NCBI RefSeq assembly: GCF_014652315.1
Contig: NZ_BMYO01000009.1
Coordinates: forward strand, 142,328 to 206,327
Length of the DNA stretch: 64,000 nt
From: Jeongeupia chitinilytica
GTDB lineage: Bacteria > Pseudomonadota > Gammaproteobacteria > Burkholderiales > Chitinibacteraceae
Direction of reading: 5' to 3'
The notes under the pieces were generated by a model. That model did not search any database, was not told where the DNA came from, and was given only the letters and a program-made list of their open reading frames with translations. The position numbers and the translations under genes are program-made. Of this stretch, positions 42,217 to 51,119 are shown piece by piece; positions within the stretch are counted from its first letter, which is position 1; every line of letters starts with the position of its first letter.

Positions 42217-43269
42217 ATGCCCGTCTTCCGTCGCCATTGCGAATTCAACCGGCCGCTGCGCCACGAGCTGGCGCTGCTGTTCGTCGTCAATCAGGTCGTC
42301 GCATTGCTGCTGACCACGCTCGGCGGCCCGGGCAGCCTGTTCGACAATGTGGTGATCGCCAACGCCATCGGCGTGCTGATCTGGGCCCAGTACGAGCTGC
42401 TGAGCTGGCTGGGCCTGCCCAAACTGCTCGGCCACGTCATTGCGGTGCCCGTCGGCATCTGGGGCGGTTTCAAGCTGGCCGCGCTGTTCGGTGTCGCCGA
42501 CATCAGCGGCCGGCTGGCCGACCCGCTCGCCAACTGGCGGCTGATCGTCAGTTGCCTGCTGCTGGCCGGCACCGCGACCGTGGTGATCGTGCTGTATTTC
42601 CGCGCGCTCAATTTCCGTGCCGAGCTGGCCGCCGAACAGCGTCGCAGCGCCGACGCGCGCCAGTCCGAAACCGCGGCGCAACTGGCCCTGCTGCAGGCGC
42701 AGATCGAACCGCACTTCCTGTTCAACACGCTGGCCAACGTCCGCAGCCTGATCGTCGCGAACCCGCCGCTGGCGCAGACCATGCTCGATCACCTGAACGG
42801 CTATCTGCGTGCCAGTCTCGGCCGTACCCGCCGGCCGCGCGCACGGCTCGCCGACGAGCTGCAGATCGTCGAACCACTGCTGGCGATTGCGGCGATCCGG
42901 CTGCAGGCGCGGCTGCGCTACCGTGTCGACGTGGCGGAGACGCTGCACGACGCCGTATTGCCGCCGCTGCTGCTGCAACCGCTGGTCGAAAACGCACTCG
43001 AGCACGGCATCGAGGCCGCGATCGACGGCGGCGAGATCGTCGTCCGCGCCGAGGTGAGCGCCGAAGGGCTGTTGCGGCTCAGCGTCACCGACACCGGGCT
43101 GGGTTTCACCGCCGAAGCCAATGGCGACGGTGTCGGCCTCGCGAACGTGCGACAGCGCCTCGCCAGCCTGTACGGCGAACAGGGCCGGCTGGCGCTGTAC
43201 CCGAATTCGCCGCGGGGCGTGATCGCCGAGCTGATGCTGCCGCTGCACAGGGAGGAGGAACACGCATGA
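42217..43269 (+). CDS. LytS/YehU-type sensor histidine kinase
   Basis: 350 residues. About four N-terminal helices (20-140) form a membrane sensor without a large periplasmic domain. The dimerisation/phospho-acceptor region is QAQIEPHFLFNTLANVRSLI near residue 160, and the ATP-binding domain has LLLQPLVENALEHGIE near 252 and TDTGLGF near 295. This is the His_kinase (PF06580) type that pairs with LytTR regulators. It begins four bases after the beta-barrel gene, so it is co-transcribed with the transporter. Confidence 0.92.
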   Translation: MPVFRRHCEFNRPLRHELALLFVVNQVVALLLTTLGGPGSLFDNVVIANAIGVLIWAQYELLSWLGLPKLLGHVIAVPVGIWGGFKLAALFGVADISGRLADPLANWRLIVSCLLLAGTATVVIVLYFRALNFRAELAAEQRRSADARQSETAAQLALLQAQIEPHFLFNTLANVRSLIVANPPLAQTMLDHLNGYLRASLGRTRRPRARLADELQIVEPLLAIAAIRLQARLRYRVDVAETLHDAVLPPLLLQPLVENALEHGIEAAIDGGEIVVRAEVSAEGLLRLSVTDTGLGFTAEANGDGVGLANVRQRLASLYGEQGRLALYPNSPRGVIAELMLPLHREEEHA

Positions 43270-44000
43270 CGACCGCGTTGATCGCCGACGACGAACCGCT
43301 GCTCGCCGCCAATCTGGCCGAGCGCTTGCGGGCGCTCTGGCCCGGGCTCGACATCGTGGCCATCGCCGCCAACGGCGTCGAGGCCGTTGCCGCGCTGCAT
43401 GCCCGGCGCCCGGACCTGGCCTTTCTCGACATCCGCATGCCCGGACTCACGGGCCTGCAGGTGGCACAGGCGGCGCGCGACACCCGCGTCGTCTTCGTCA
43501 CCGCCTACGACGAATACGCACTGCACGCGTTCGAGCACGCCGCGATCGACTACCTGCTCAAGCCGGTCACCGACGCCCGGCTGGCGCAATGCGTGGGCCG
43601 GCTGCAGCGTCAGACCGCCGCACCACCCGACCTTGCCGCCGCGCTGGCGGCACTCGCCCCCAGGGCCACGGCACCGGCACTGTCCTGGCTGACCGTCGGC
43701 CACGGCGACACCACCCGGCTGGTCGCGCTCGACGAGGTGCTGTACTTCGAGGCCAGCCAGAAATACACCGACGTGGTCACCCGCAGCGAACGGCACCTGA
43801 TCCGCACGCCGCTGAAGGAGTTGCTGCTCCAGCTCGATCCGGCACGCTTTGCCCAGATCCACCGCGGCATCATCGTCAACCTCGGTGCCGTCGCCCACAT
43901 CCAGCGCGACCTGCTCGGCCGGCAGCAGGTGCACCTGAAGCTGCACGACGCGGTGCTGCCGTTGTCGCGCAGTTATGCGCACCAGTTCAAGCTGATGTGA
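43266..44000 (+). CDS. LytTR-family response regulator
   Basis: 244 residues. The receiver domain covers 1-120 with IADDEPLL, phospho-acceptor Asp in LAFLDIRMPGLTG near residue 55, and VTAYDEYALHAFEHAAIDYLLKP ending near 102. A LytTR DNA-binding domain follows from about 145 (VLYFEASQKYTDV, IRTPLKELLLQL, RFAQIHRGIIVNL). It overlaps the kinase gene by four bases. It probably controls its own operon in response to envelope state; its binding site was not identified. Confidence 0.93.
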   Translation: MTTALIADDEPLLAANLAERLRALWPGLDIVAIAANGVEAVAALHARRPDLAFLDIRMPGLTGLQVAQAARDTRVVFVTAYDEYALHAFEHAAIDYLLKPVTDARLAQCVGRLQRQTAAPPDLAAALAALAPRATAPALSWLTVGHGDTTRLVALDEVLYFEASQKYTDVVTRSERHLIRTPLKELLLQLDPARFAQIHRGIIVNLGAVAHIQRDLLGRQQVHLKLHDAVLPLSRSYAHQFKLM

Positions 44001-44100
44001 GCCGTCATGTTTTGCAGCGGGTGCCGACTATGCTGGGTGCGGGCATTGTCGAATCCGCCACGGCCCCCACATACTCGTCTTCAACGCTAGGAGGATGGCC

Positions 44101-44535
44101 ATGTACCGCAAGACCCCGGAAGCGCTGGCACGGCTGACGCCCGAACAGTTCCGTGTGACCCAGCAGAACGGCACCGAACGACCCGGCACCGGCGAATATC
44201 TGCACAACCACCGGGCCGGGATCTACGTCGACGTGGTCTCGGGCGAGCCGCTGTTCGCCTCGTCGGACAAGTTCGAATCCGGCTGCGGCTGGCCCAGCTT
44301 CACCCGACCGATTGCCAACGTCACCGAACTGCGCGACACCAGCCACGGCATGATCCGTACCGAGGTGCGTTCGGCCCACGGCGACAGCCACCTCGGCCAC
44401 GTGTTCGAGGACGGCCCGCGCGACCGTGGCGGGCTGCGTTACTGCATCAACTCGGCCTCGCTGCACTTCGTGCCGCGCGAGGACATGGTCGCCCAGGGCT
44501 ACGGCGATTATCTGGATCAAGTGGAGGACATCTGA
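44101..44535 (+). CDS. msrB: Peptide-methionine (R)-S-oxide reductase MsrB
   Basis: 144 residues. GEPLFASSDKFESGCGWPSF near residue 55 and the catalytic cysteine in LRYCINSASLHFVP near 122 define MsrB. The zinc-binding CxxC pairs of some MsrB proteins are absent. It reduces the R-sulfoxide of methionine in proteins. AGGAGG is seven bases before the ATG at 44101; an ATG at 44095 is too close to it. The stop overlaps msrA (TGATG). Confidence 0.95.
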   Translation: MYRKTPEALARLTPEQFRVTQQNGTERPGTGEYLHNHRAGIYVDVVSGEPLFASSDKFESGCGWPSFTRPIANVTELRDTSHGMIRTEVRSAHGDSHLGHVFEDGPRDRGGLRYCINSASLHFVPREDMVAQGYGDYLDQVEDI

Positions 44536-45032
44536 TGTCGGAGACCGCAATTCTGGCCGGCGGCTGCTTCTGGGGCATGCAGGACCTGATCCGCAAGCTG
44601 CCGGGCGTGACCGCAACCCGGGTCGGCTACAGTGGCGGCAACGTCGCCAACGCAACCTACCGCAACCATGGCACCCATGCCGAAGCGATCGAGATCGTCT
44701 TCGATCCGGAAAAGATCAGCTATCGCCGGCTGCTCGAATTCTTCTTCCAGATCCACGACCCGAGCACGCCGAACCGCCAAGGCAACGACCGCGGCACGTC
44801 GTACCGCTCGGCGATCTTCTATATCGGCGACGCCCAGCGCGCCGAGGCGCTGGCGACGATCGCCGATGTCGACGCCTCGGGCCTGTGGCCCGGCAAGGCC
44901 GTCACCGAAGTCGCCCCCGCCGGCGACTTCTGGGAGGCCGAACCCGAGCACCAGGACTACCTCGAACGCTTCCCGAACGGCTACACCTGCCACTTTCCTC
45001 GCCCGGACTGGGTGCTGCCGCGGCAAAGGTGA
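44535..45032 (+). CDS. msrA: Peptide-methionine (S)-S-oxide reductase MsrA
   Basis: 165 residues. The catalytic motif AGGCFWGMQ starts near residue 8, with VGYSGGNVANATY near 30 and RSAIFYIGD near 92. No resolving-cysteine tail is obvious beyond YTCHFPRP, which carries one cysteine near the end. It reduces the S-sulfoxide of methionine, complementing MsrB, with which it is translationally coupled. No signal peptide is present, so the pair acts in the cytoplasm. Confidence 0.95.
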   Translation: MSETAILAGGCFWGMQDLIRKLPGVTATRVGYSGGNVANATYRNHGTHAEAIEIVFDPEKISYRRLLEFFFQIHDPSTPNRQGNDRGTSYRSAIFYIGDAQRAEALATIADVDASGLWPGKAVTEVAPAGDFWEAEPEHQDYLERFPNGYTCHFPRPDWVLPRQR

Positions 45033-45071
45033 TCGCAGCATGCCGGCCTTGCGCCGGCGGGTGCCGGAAAG

Positions 45072-45103
45072 CAAAAAGCCCAAGCGTTTGCTTGGGCTTT
45101 TTG
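45072..45103. terminator. Bidirectional terminator between msrA and tRNA-fMet
   Basis: CAAAAAGCCCAAGC (45072-45085) and GCTTGGGCTTTTTG (45090-45103) are perfect complements around a GTTT loop. T-runs exist in both directions, so it can end msrBA and the leftward tRNA transcript. Confidence 0.95.
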
Positions 45104-45113
45104 TCGAGTATTC

Positions 45114-45189
45114 TGGTTGCGGGAACAGGACTCGAACCTGTGACCTTCGGGTTATGAGCCCGACGAGCTGCCAACTGCTCCATCCCGCG
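45114..45189 (-). tRNA. Initiator tRNA-fMet (anticodon CAU)
   Basis: The minus strand folds as a tRNA with CCA encoded. The anticodon loop reads CTCATAA, set on a GGG/CCC stem, the three G-C pairs typical of initiators. The first base is C facing A at position 72, the C1-A72 mismatch that distinguishes initiator from elongator tRNA-Met. The T arm has GGTTCGAGTCC. The end is followed by a strong terminator. Confidence 0.95.
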
Positions 45190-45326
45190 ACAGAGAAGCC
45201 AGTATATTTCAGCCCTTCGTTGCTGTCAACGGCTTTAGCAAAAAATGTTCCATCAGTCCGGCACACGCCGGCAGCGCCGGGGGATGCGTCAGTAAGACAT
45301 GCGTACGGGCGGCGGCGTTGCCGCCC

Positions 45327-46811
45327 TCAATCGTGCAGCTTGATCAGCGTCGACTTGAGTTCGGTGTACTTCTCCAGCGCGTGCAGCGATTTGTCGCGGC
45401 CGTTGCCGGACTGCTTGTACCCGCCGAACGGCAGGTTCTGGTCGCCGCCTTCCTCGTAGCAGTTGACCCAGACGGTACCGGCGCGCAGCTGCCGCGCCGC
45501 CAGATGTGCGGTACTCAGGTCGCGCGTCCACACCGCCGCAGCGAGGCCGTAGTCGCTGTCGTTGGCGATGGCAATGGCCTCGGCCAGCGTGTCGAAGACG
45601 ATCACCGAGCACACCGGGCCGAAGATTTCCTCGCGCGCCAGCCGGTGGTGTGCCTCGGTGGCGAAGATCGTCGGTTCGATGAACAGGCCGGTCTCGGCAT
45701 GCAGGGGCTCGCCGCCGGCAAGCAGCGTCGATTCGATCCGCCCGGCGGCGATGTAATCGAGGACGCGCCGGTACTGGATCTCGTCGACGATGGCGCCCAT
45801 CCGCGTCGCCGGGTCGAGCGGATCGCCGGGCACGTAATCACGGCTGGCAATGGTCAGCGCTTCGACGAAGGCCGGGTAGAGATCGCGCTGCACCAGCACG
45901 CGCGAACCGGCCGAGCACATTTCGCCCTGGTTGTAGAACACGCCGCCGGCAGCGGCGCGCGCGGCCGCCTGCAGATCGGGGCAGTCGGCAAGGACGATGT
46001 TCGGCGATTTGCCGCCGAGTTCGAGCCAGACGCGCTTGAGGTTCGATTGTGCCGCGTACTGCATGATCTGCCGGCCGGTCGCGGTCGACCCGGTGAAGCT
46101 GATGCAGTCGACCTCCCTGTGCAACCCCAGCAGCCTGCCGGCCTCGCCGCCGCCCGGAACGACGTTGAACACGCCGTCCGGAATGCCCGCCTCCTGCGCC
46201 AGCGCGGCAATGCGGATCGCGCTCAGCGGCGACTTCTCCGACGGCTTGAGCACGACCGAATTGCCGGCGGCCAGCGCCGGTGCGAACTTCCAGCTGGCCA
46301 TCAGCAGCGGAAAATTCCACGGCACCACCGCCGCGACGACGCCGACCGGTTCGCGCATCACCATGCCGAGCAGGTTGCCGGCCAGCGGAGCGACCTCGCC
46401 GCCGACCTTGTCGGTCACTTCGGCGCACCACTGGACCGTATAGGCGGCGGCGGCAACGTCGACACCCAGCGCATCGGCCACCGGCTTGCCGGTGTCGAGG
46501 CTCTCGAGCAGGGCCAGCTCGTCGGCATTGGCGCGCAACAACGCGGCGAAACGCAGCAGCACCGTCTTGCGCTCAACCGGCGACCGGCCGGCCCAGCGAC
46601 CGTCGTCGAACGCCGCCCGGGCCGCGGCCACCGCGGCATCGATCTCGGCGGTACCGCATTCGGCAACCTGGGCCAGCACTTGGCGGGTCGCCGGGTTGAC
46701 GGTATCGAACCGGCGGGCGGCATCGACGTGGCGACCATTGATGAACGCCCGGCCTTCGATGCGCAGCGTCGTCGCCAGTGTCTGCCAGTCACGGTGGGTA
46801 AGTCGGGGCAT
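45327..46811 (-). CDS. puuC: Gamma-glutamyl-gamma-aminobutyraldehyde dehydrogenase PuuC
   Basis: 494 residues, as in PuuC/AldH. Key motifs are VVPWNFPLLMASWK near residue 165, FTGSTATGRQIM near 240, catalytic Glu in ELGGKSPNIV near 265 and the nucleophile in QGEMCSAGSRVLV near 300. It oxidises gamma-glutamyl-gamma-aminobutyraldehyde to gamma-glutamyl-GABA. Assignment to puuC is favoured by the adjacent puuR and the divergent puu genes. It follows puuR by 47 bases and is probably co-transcribed with it. Confidence 0.9.
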   Translation of the reverse strand: MPRLTHRDWQTLATTLRIEGRAFINGRHVDAARRFDTVNPATRQVLAQVAECGTAEIDAAVAAARAAFDDGRWAGRSPVERKTVLLRFAALLRANADELALLESLDTGKPVADALGVDVAAAAYTVQWCAEVTDKVGGEVAPLAGNLLGMVMREPVGVVAAVVPWNFPLLMASWKFAPALAAGNSVVLKPSEKSPLSAIRIAALAQEAGIPDGVFNVVPGGGEAGRLLGLHREVDCISFTGSTATGRQIMQYAAQSNLKRVWLELGGKSPNIVLADCPDLQAAARAAAGGVFYNQGEMCSAGSRVLVQRDLYPAFVEALTIASRDYVPGDPLDPATRMGAIVDEIQYRRVLDYIAAGRIESTLLAGGEPLHAETGLFIEPTIFATEAHHRLAREEIFGPVCSVIVFDTLAEAIAIANDSDYGLAAAVWTRDLSTAHLAARQLRAGTVWVNCYEEGGDQNLPFGGYKQSGNGRDKSLHALEKYTELKSTLIKLHD

Positions 46812-46858
46812 GCGGCTCTCCGGAAACGGTGCAATCGACGGTGCAGTCGATCTGCGGA

Positions 46859-47404
46859 CTAGAAAACGGGCGGCGAACTGGCGCTGACGATCTCTGCCGC
46901 CTCGGCGCCGGGGTTGCGGAAACGGTGCGGCAGCGTGCTGGGAAAGTAGTAGCCGTCGCCGGGATGCAGCAGATGGACCCGGCCGTCGACGGTCAGCTCG
47001 ACTTCGCCGCACACCACCACGCCGCATTCCTGCCCCGCGTGCTGCAGCATGGTTTCGCCGGTGTCGGCGCCGGGCACGTAGCGTTCGCGGAGCAGACCGA
47101 TCTGCCGGTCGCGCTGGCCGGAGCCGATCAGGTGCATCTGCACTCCCGGCCGGCCCAGATCGGGCTGCTCGGTGCTGCGATACACATAGCTTGGCGCCGC
47201 GGCAGGCAGCTCGAAGGTGAAGAACTCGGCCAGCGACATGGGGATGCCTTCGAGAACCTTTTTCAGCGAGCTGACCGACGGACTGACGCGGTTTTGTTCG
47301 ATCAGCGAAATCGTCGCGTTGGTCACGCCCGCACGCTTGGCCAGCTCGCGCTGCGACAGTCCCTGACGGGACCGCACCAGCTTGAGGCGTTCGCCAACGT
47401 CCAT
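46859..47404 (-). CDS. puuR: PuuR-type XRE/cupin transcriptional repressor
   Basis: 181 residues. An XRE helix-turn-helix at about 5-60 (LKLVRSRQGLSQRELAKRAG, ATISLIEQNRVSPSV) is followed by a cupin domain at about 105-175 (GQECGVVVCGEVELTVDG, LHPGDGYYFPSTLPHRFRN). This is the PuuR layout, a putrescine-responsive repressor of puu genes. ATG at 47404 has GGAGGA five bases upstream. A longer start adds seven residues. It faces the puuD operon across a gap with two matching motifs. Confidence 0.9.
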   Translation of the reverse strand: MDVGERLKLVRSRQGLSQRELAKRAGVTNATISLIEQNRVSPSVSSLKKVLEGIPMSLAEFFTFELPAAAPSYVYRSTEQPDLGRPGVQMHLIGSGQRDRQIGLLRERYVPGADTGETMLQHAGQECGVVVCGEVELTVDGRVHLLHPGDGYYFPSTLPHRFRNPGAEAAEIVSASSPPVF

Positions 47405-47421
47405 GCCGTCCTCCACCACCA

Positions 47422-47432
47422 TCAAGAATATT
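47422..47432 (-). promoter_or_regulatory. Putative PuuR operator, puuR side
   Basis: On the minus strand this reads AATATTCTTGA, preceded by TTG to give TTGAATATTCTTGA. It lies 18 bases from the puuR start. It matches 10 of 11 bases with the motif on the puuD side, suggesting both are bound by one repressor. Confidence 0.55.
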
Positions 47433-47573
47433 CAACAACCGCCAATCCGGCCGCATCGGCACAGCCTTGGTTCAAGTGGCTGATCCGGGGCCACTTTTTG
47501 GTGCGGAGCAACAAATCAGCCCGGCACGGGCAGGCCGCACCCTGTCCTCAGGAATAGACCCGCATCGGCCCTT

Positions 47574-47589
47574 GTCAAATATTTTTGAC
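47574..47589 (+). promoter_or_regulatory. Putative PuuR operator, puuD side (16-base palindrome)
   Basis: GTCAAA-TATT-TTTGAC is a perfect inverted repeat about 90 bases before puuD. It contains AATATTTTTGA (47578-47588), almost the same as the AATATTCTTGA near puuR. An AT-rich palindrome in this position fits repressor control of the divergent puu genes. Confidence 0.65.
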
Positions 47590-47678
47590 GTTTCCTAGAG
47601 TGAATCATCGGGCCCGCCTTTCGATCGCGGCCCCGGCAGACAAACGAGGGCCCGGACGCACGCGTTTGGACGATGCAT

Positions 47679-48443
47679 ATGGCACATCCCGTCATTGGTA
47701 TTCCCTGCTGTCGCTGGTGGATGAACGACAGCCAGTTCTTTCATCTGGTCACCGAAAAGTACATCGCGGCCGCACTGGGCGCCGGCGGTGTGCCGGTGCT
47801 CATCCCGGCACTCGGCGAGACGGTCGCCCCGCAGGAGTGGCTGGCCCGTGTCGACGGCCTGCTGCTGACCGGCAGCCCGTCGAACATCGAACCGCAGCGC
47901 TATGGCGGCATGCCGGTCGACGGCGACTTCAACGATGCACAGCGCGACGCGACAACGCTGCCGCTGATCCGTGCCGCCATCGACGCCGGCGTGCCGCTGC
48001 TCGGGATCTGCCGCGGCTTCCAGGAAATCAACGTCGCCTTCGGCGGCAGCCTGAACCCGGCGCTGCACGACAGCCCCGGCCTGCTCGATCATCGCGAGCC
48101 CAAAGGCGCGGCCGACGTCCGCTACGGCCCGGCGCACCCGGTGACGCTGGTGCCGGGCGGCCTGCTGCACCGGCTGATCGGCGAGGACGAGCTCCGCGTC
48201 AACTCGCTGCACAAGCAGGGCATTGCCACGCTCGGCCGGGGTCTGGTGGCCGAAGCGCATGCACCGGACGGCCTGATCGAAGCCTTCCGCGTCGCCGATG
48301 CCGATTTCGCCGTCGCGGTGCAATGGCATCCCGAATGGCGGTTTGCGGACAACCCGGCCTCACGGGCGCTGTTTGCGGCGTTCGGCGCCGCCTGCCGCCG
48401 CCAGCAGGCCCGGCACGACCAGCCCGGACGGAGGCCCGCATGA
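47679..48443 (+). CDS. puuD: Gamma-glutamyl-GABA hydrolase PuuD
   Basis: 254 residues from the ATG at 47679; another ATG lies six bases upstream but too near the GGA site. A class I glutamine-amidotransferase-like hydrolase with the nucleophile in LLGICRGFQEIN near residue 107 and the catalytic His/Glu in VQWHPEWRF near 215. LTGSPSNIEPQRYGG near 65 is shared with PuuD. It releases GABA from gamma-glutamyl-GABA. It heads the rightward puu operon and overlaps puuA by four bases. Confidence 0.93.
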   Translation: MAHPVIGIPCCRWWMNDSQFFHLVTEKYIAAALGAGGVPVLIPALGETVAPQEWLARVDGLLLTGSPSNIEPQRYGGMPVDGDFNDAQRDATTLPLIRAAIDAGVPLLGICRGFQEINVAFGGSLNPALHDSPGLLDHREPKGAADVRYGPAHPVTLVPGGLLHRLIGEDELRVNSLHKQGIATLGRGLVAEAHAPDGLIEAFRVADADFAVAVQWHPEWRFADNPASRALFAAFGAACRRQQARHDQPGRRPA

Positions 48444-49768
48444 GTACCCTGAGCGACTGGCTGCGCGAATACCGGATCACCGAAGTCGAGTGCATCACGC
48501 CGGACTTCACCGGCATCGCCCGAGGCAAGATCGTTCCGCGCGAGAAGTTCAGCGAGGACGAAGGCATGCGCCTGCCGCAGGTGGTGCTGGTGCAGACGGT
48601 GACCGGCGAATATGCCGAAAACATCACCCCGGCCACCGATCCGGACATGGTGCTGATGCCCGATCCCGCCAGCATCCGGCTGGTCCCGTGGGCCAAGGAC
48701 CCGGTCGCGCAGGTCATCCACGACTGCTTCTACCACGATGGCCGGCCGGTGGAGATTTCACCGCGCTACGTCTTGCGCCGGGTGTTGCAGCTGTTCGAGG
48801 CGCGCGGACTGGTGCCGGTGGTGGCGCCCGAAATGGAGTTCTACATCGTCGACGTCAACCGCGACCCGGACGTGCCGCTGCAGCCGCCGGTGGGCCGGAC
48901 CGGCCGGCCCGAAACCGGCCGCAAGGCGTACTCGATCGACGCGGTCAACGAGTACGACGACCTGTTCGAGGACGTCTACGACTACTGCGACGCACAGCAC
49001 CTGCAGATCGACACGCTGATCCACGAGGTCGGCGCCTGCCAGATGGAAATCAACTTCCTGCACGGCAACGCGCTCGATCTGGCCGACCAGGTCTTCCTGT
49101 TCAAGCGCACCGTGCGCGAAGCGGCGATCCGCCACAACATGTACGCGACCTTCATGGCCAAGCCGATGGAGAACGAACCCGGCTCGGCCATGCACATCCA
49201 CATGAGCCTGGTCGACAAGCAGACCGGCGCCAACGTGCTGTCGAACGACGACGGCAGCCCGAGCCCGCTGTTCCACCACTGCATCGGTGGCATGCAGCGG
49301 TACTTTCCCAGGCTGATCGCGCTGTTCGCGCCCTATGTGAACAGCTATCGCCGGCTGGTGCGGCACACCGCCGCGCCGATCAACGTGCAGTGGGGCTTCG
49401 ACAACCGCACCTGCGGCATCCGCGTGCCGCATTCGACGCCGCAAGCGCGGCGGATCGAAAACCGCCTGCCCGGCGTCGACTGCAACCCGTATCTGGCGCT
49501 GGCCGGCACACTGGCCGCCGCCTACCTCGGCATCGTCGAACAGCTCGATCCGACGCCGGCGCTGAGCGGCAACGCCTACGGCCTGCCTTTTGCCTTCCCG
49601 CACGGCCTCGACGACGCGATCGACACGCTGGGCCGCGATCCGGCGATTGCCGGCGTGCTCGGCGCCGAATTCATTGCCGCATACTGCGCCGTCAAACAGG
49701 CCGAGTACCTCGAGTACGCCCGCGTCATCAGCCCGTGGGAACGTCGCCACCTGCTGCTGCACGTCTGA
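48440..49768 (+). CDS. puuA: Gamma-glutamylputrescine synthetase PuuA
   Basis: 442 residues of the glutamine synthetase family. DFTGIARGKIVPREKF near residue 22 marks the PuuA/GlnA-like branch. Metal and ATP sites are seen in VAPEMEFYIVD near 130, HEVGACQMEINFLHG near 195, GSAMHIHMSL near 250 and NVQWGFDNRTCGIRVPHS near 320. It joins glutamate to putrescine with ATP, the first step of the pathway. Its start overlaps the puuD stop. Confidence 0.93.
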   Translation: MSTLSDWLREYRITEVECITPDFTGIARGKIVPREKFSEDEGMRLPQVVLVQTVTGEYAENITPATDPDMVLMPDPASIRLVPWAKDPVAQVIHDCFYHDGRPVEISPRYVLRRVLQLFEARGLVPVVAPEMEFYIVDVNRDPDVPLQPPVGRTGRPETGRKAYSIDAVNEYDDLFEDVYDYCDAQHLQIDTLIHEVGACQMEINFLHGNALDLADQVFLFKRTVREAAIRHNMYATFMAKPMENEPGSAMHIHMSLVDKQTGANVLSNDDGSPSPLFHHCIGGMQRYFPRLIALFAPYVNSYRRLVRHTAAPINVQWGFDNRTCGIRVPHSTPQARRIENRLPGVDCNPYLALAGTLAAAYLGIVEQLDPTPALSGNAYGLPFAFPHGLDDAIDTLGRDPAIAGVLGAEFIAAYCAVKQAEYLEYARVISPWERRHLLLHV

Positions 49769-49793
49769 GCCCTGCGCCAACGAGAGGACCATC

Positions 49794-51080
49794 ATGCCCA
49801 GCAACGAATCGAATGCCGAACTGGACCGGCGCCGGCTGGCGGCCACCCCGCGCGGCGTCGGCGTCGGGACTGCCGTTTTCGCCGCGCGTGCGCGCAACGC
49901 CGAGCTCTGGGACGTCGAAGGCCGCCGCTACATCGACTTCGCCAGCGGCATTGCCGTACTCAACACCGGCCATCTGCACCCGAAGGTCCAGGCCGCCGTG
50001 GCCGCACAGCTCGCGCAGTTCTCGCACAGCTGTTACCAGGTCGTGCCGTACGCCGGTTATGTCGAACTGGCGGAAAAGCTGAACGCACGGGTACCGATTG
50101 CCGGACCGACCAAGACCTTCTTCGTGACCACCGGCGCCGAGGCGGTCGAGAATGCCGTCAAGATTGCCCGCATCCATACCGGCCGGTCCGGCGTGATCGC
50201 CTTTGCCGGCGGCTTCCACGGCAGAACGCTGCTGGGGCTGGCGCTGACCGGCAAGGTCGCGCCGTACAAGCTCGGCTTCGGCCCCTTCCCCGCCGAGATC
50301 TATCACGCGCCGTTCCCGAACCCGCTGCACGGCATCAGCGTCGACGACGCGCTTGCCGGGCTGCAGGGCCTGTTCAAGACCTCGATCGAGGCAGGCCGGG
50401 TCGCCGCGATCATCGTCGAACCGGTACAGGGCGAAGGCGGCTTCTACCCGGCACCGGCCGGCTTCATGCGCGCACTGCGGCAGCTCTGCGACATCCACGG
50501 CATCGTGCTGGTCGCCGACGAGATCCAGACCGGCTTCGGCCGCACCGGCAGACTGTTCGCAATGGAACACCACGATGTCGAGGCCGACCTGATCACGATG
50601 GCCAAATCGCTGGCCGGCGGCTTTCCGCTGGCCGGTGTCTGCGGTCGCGCCGGGATCATGGATGCGGCGGAGCCCGGCGGACTGGGCGGCACCTACGGCG
50701 GCAGCCCGATCGGTATTGCCGCAGCGCTGGCGGTGCTCGACGTGATCGACGCCGAAGGGCTGTGCCAGCGCGCGGTCGTCATCGGTGACAGAATCACGGC
50801 CAGACTGAACGCGCTACGCGCCGACGTGCCGCAGATCGCCGAAGTGCGCGGTACCGGCGCGATGGTTGCGGTCGAGTTTTTCGAGAACGGCCAGCCGTCG
50901 CCGGCGTTTACCGCGCGGGTCCGGGCTGCCGCGCACGCACGCGGACTGCTGCTGCTGAGCTGCGGCAGCCACGGCAATGTCGTGCGCTTTCTCTGCCCGC
51001 TGACGATCGAGGACGCCGTGCTCGACGAGGCACTCGACATCGTCGACACCTCGTTGCATGACGCCGCACTGCACGAGTAA
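49794..51080 (+). CDS. puuE: 4-aminobutyrate aminotransferase PuuE/GabT
   Basis: 428 residues of the class III PLP aminotransferase family. VTTGAEAVENAVKIAR near residue 108, FHGRTLLGLALTG near 140, VADEIQTGFGRTG near 238 and the PLP lysine in TMAKSLAGGFPLAG near 265 are clear. It transfers the amino group of GABA to 2-oxoglutarate, giving succinate semialdehyde. Position between puuA and gabD supports PuuE; GabT is equally possible by sequence alone. GAGAGGA precedes the ATG. Confidence 0.92.
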   Translation: MPSNESNAELDRRRLAATPRGVGVGTAVFAARARNAELWDVEGRRYIDFASGIAVLNTGHLHPKVQAAVAAQLAQFSHSCYQVVPYAGYVELAEKLNARVPIAGPTKTFFVTTGAEAVENAVKIARIHTGRSGVIAFAGGFHGRTLLGLALTGKVAPYKLGFGPFPAEIYHAPFPNPLHGISVDDALAGLQGLFKTSIEAGRVAAIIVEPVQGEGGFYPAPAGFMRALRQLCDIHGIVLVADEIQTGFGRTGRLFAMEHHDVEADLITMAKSLAGGFPLAGVCGRAGIMDAAEPGGLGGTYGGSPIGIAAALAVLDVIDAEGLCQRAVVIGDRITARLNALRADVPQIAEVRGTGAMVAVEFFENGQPSPAFTARVRAAAHARGLLLLSCGSHGNVVRFLCPLTIEDAVLDEALDIVDTSLHDAALHE

Positions 51081-51119
51081 TTCCGTCCCGCCCCGGCGGG
51101 CGCCACCAGGACACCGAAC

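Noticed and set aside
42237..44000. 587-residue version of the LytTR regulator
   Set aside because: The extension is the kinase gene in another frame; the receiver domain starts at the overlapping ATG at 43266.
45327..47462. 711-residue version of the PuuC gene
   Set aside because: The extra N-terminus shadows puuR; the 494-residue form matches the family.
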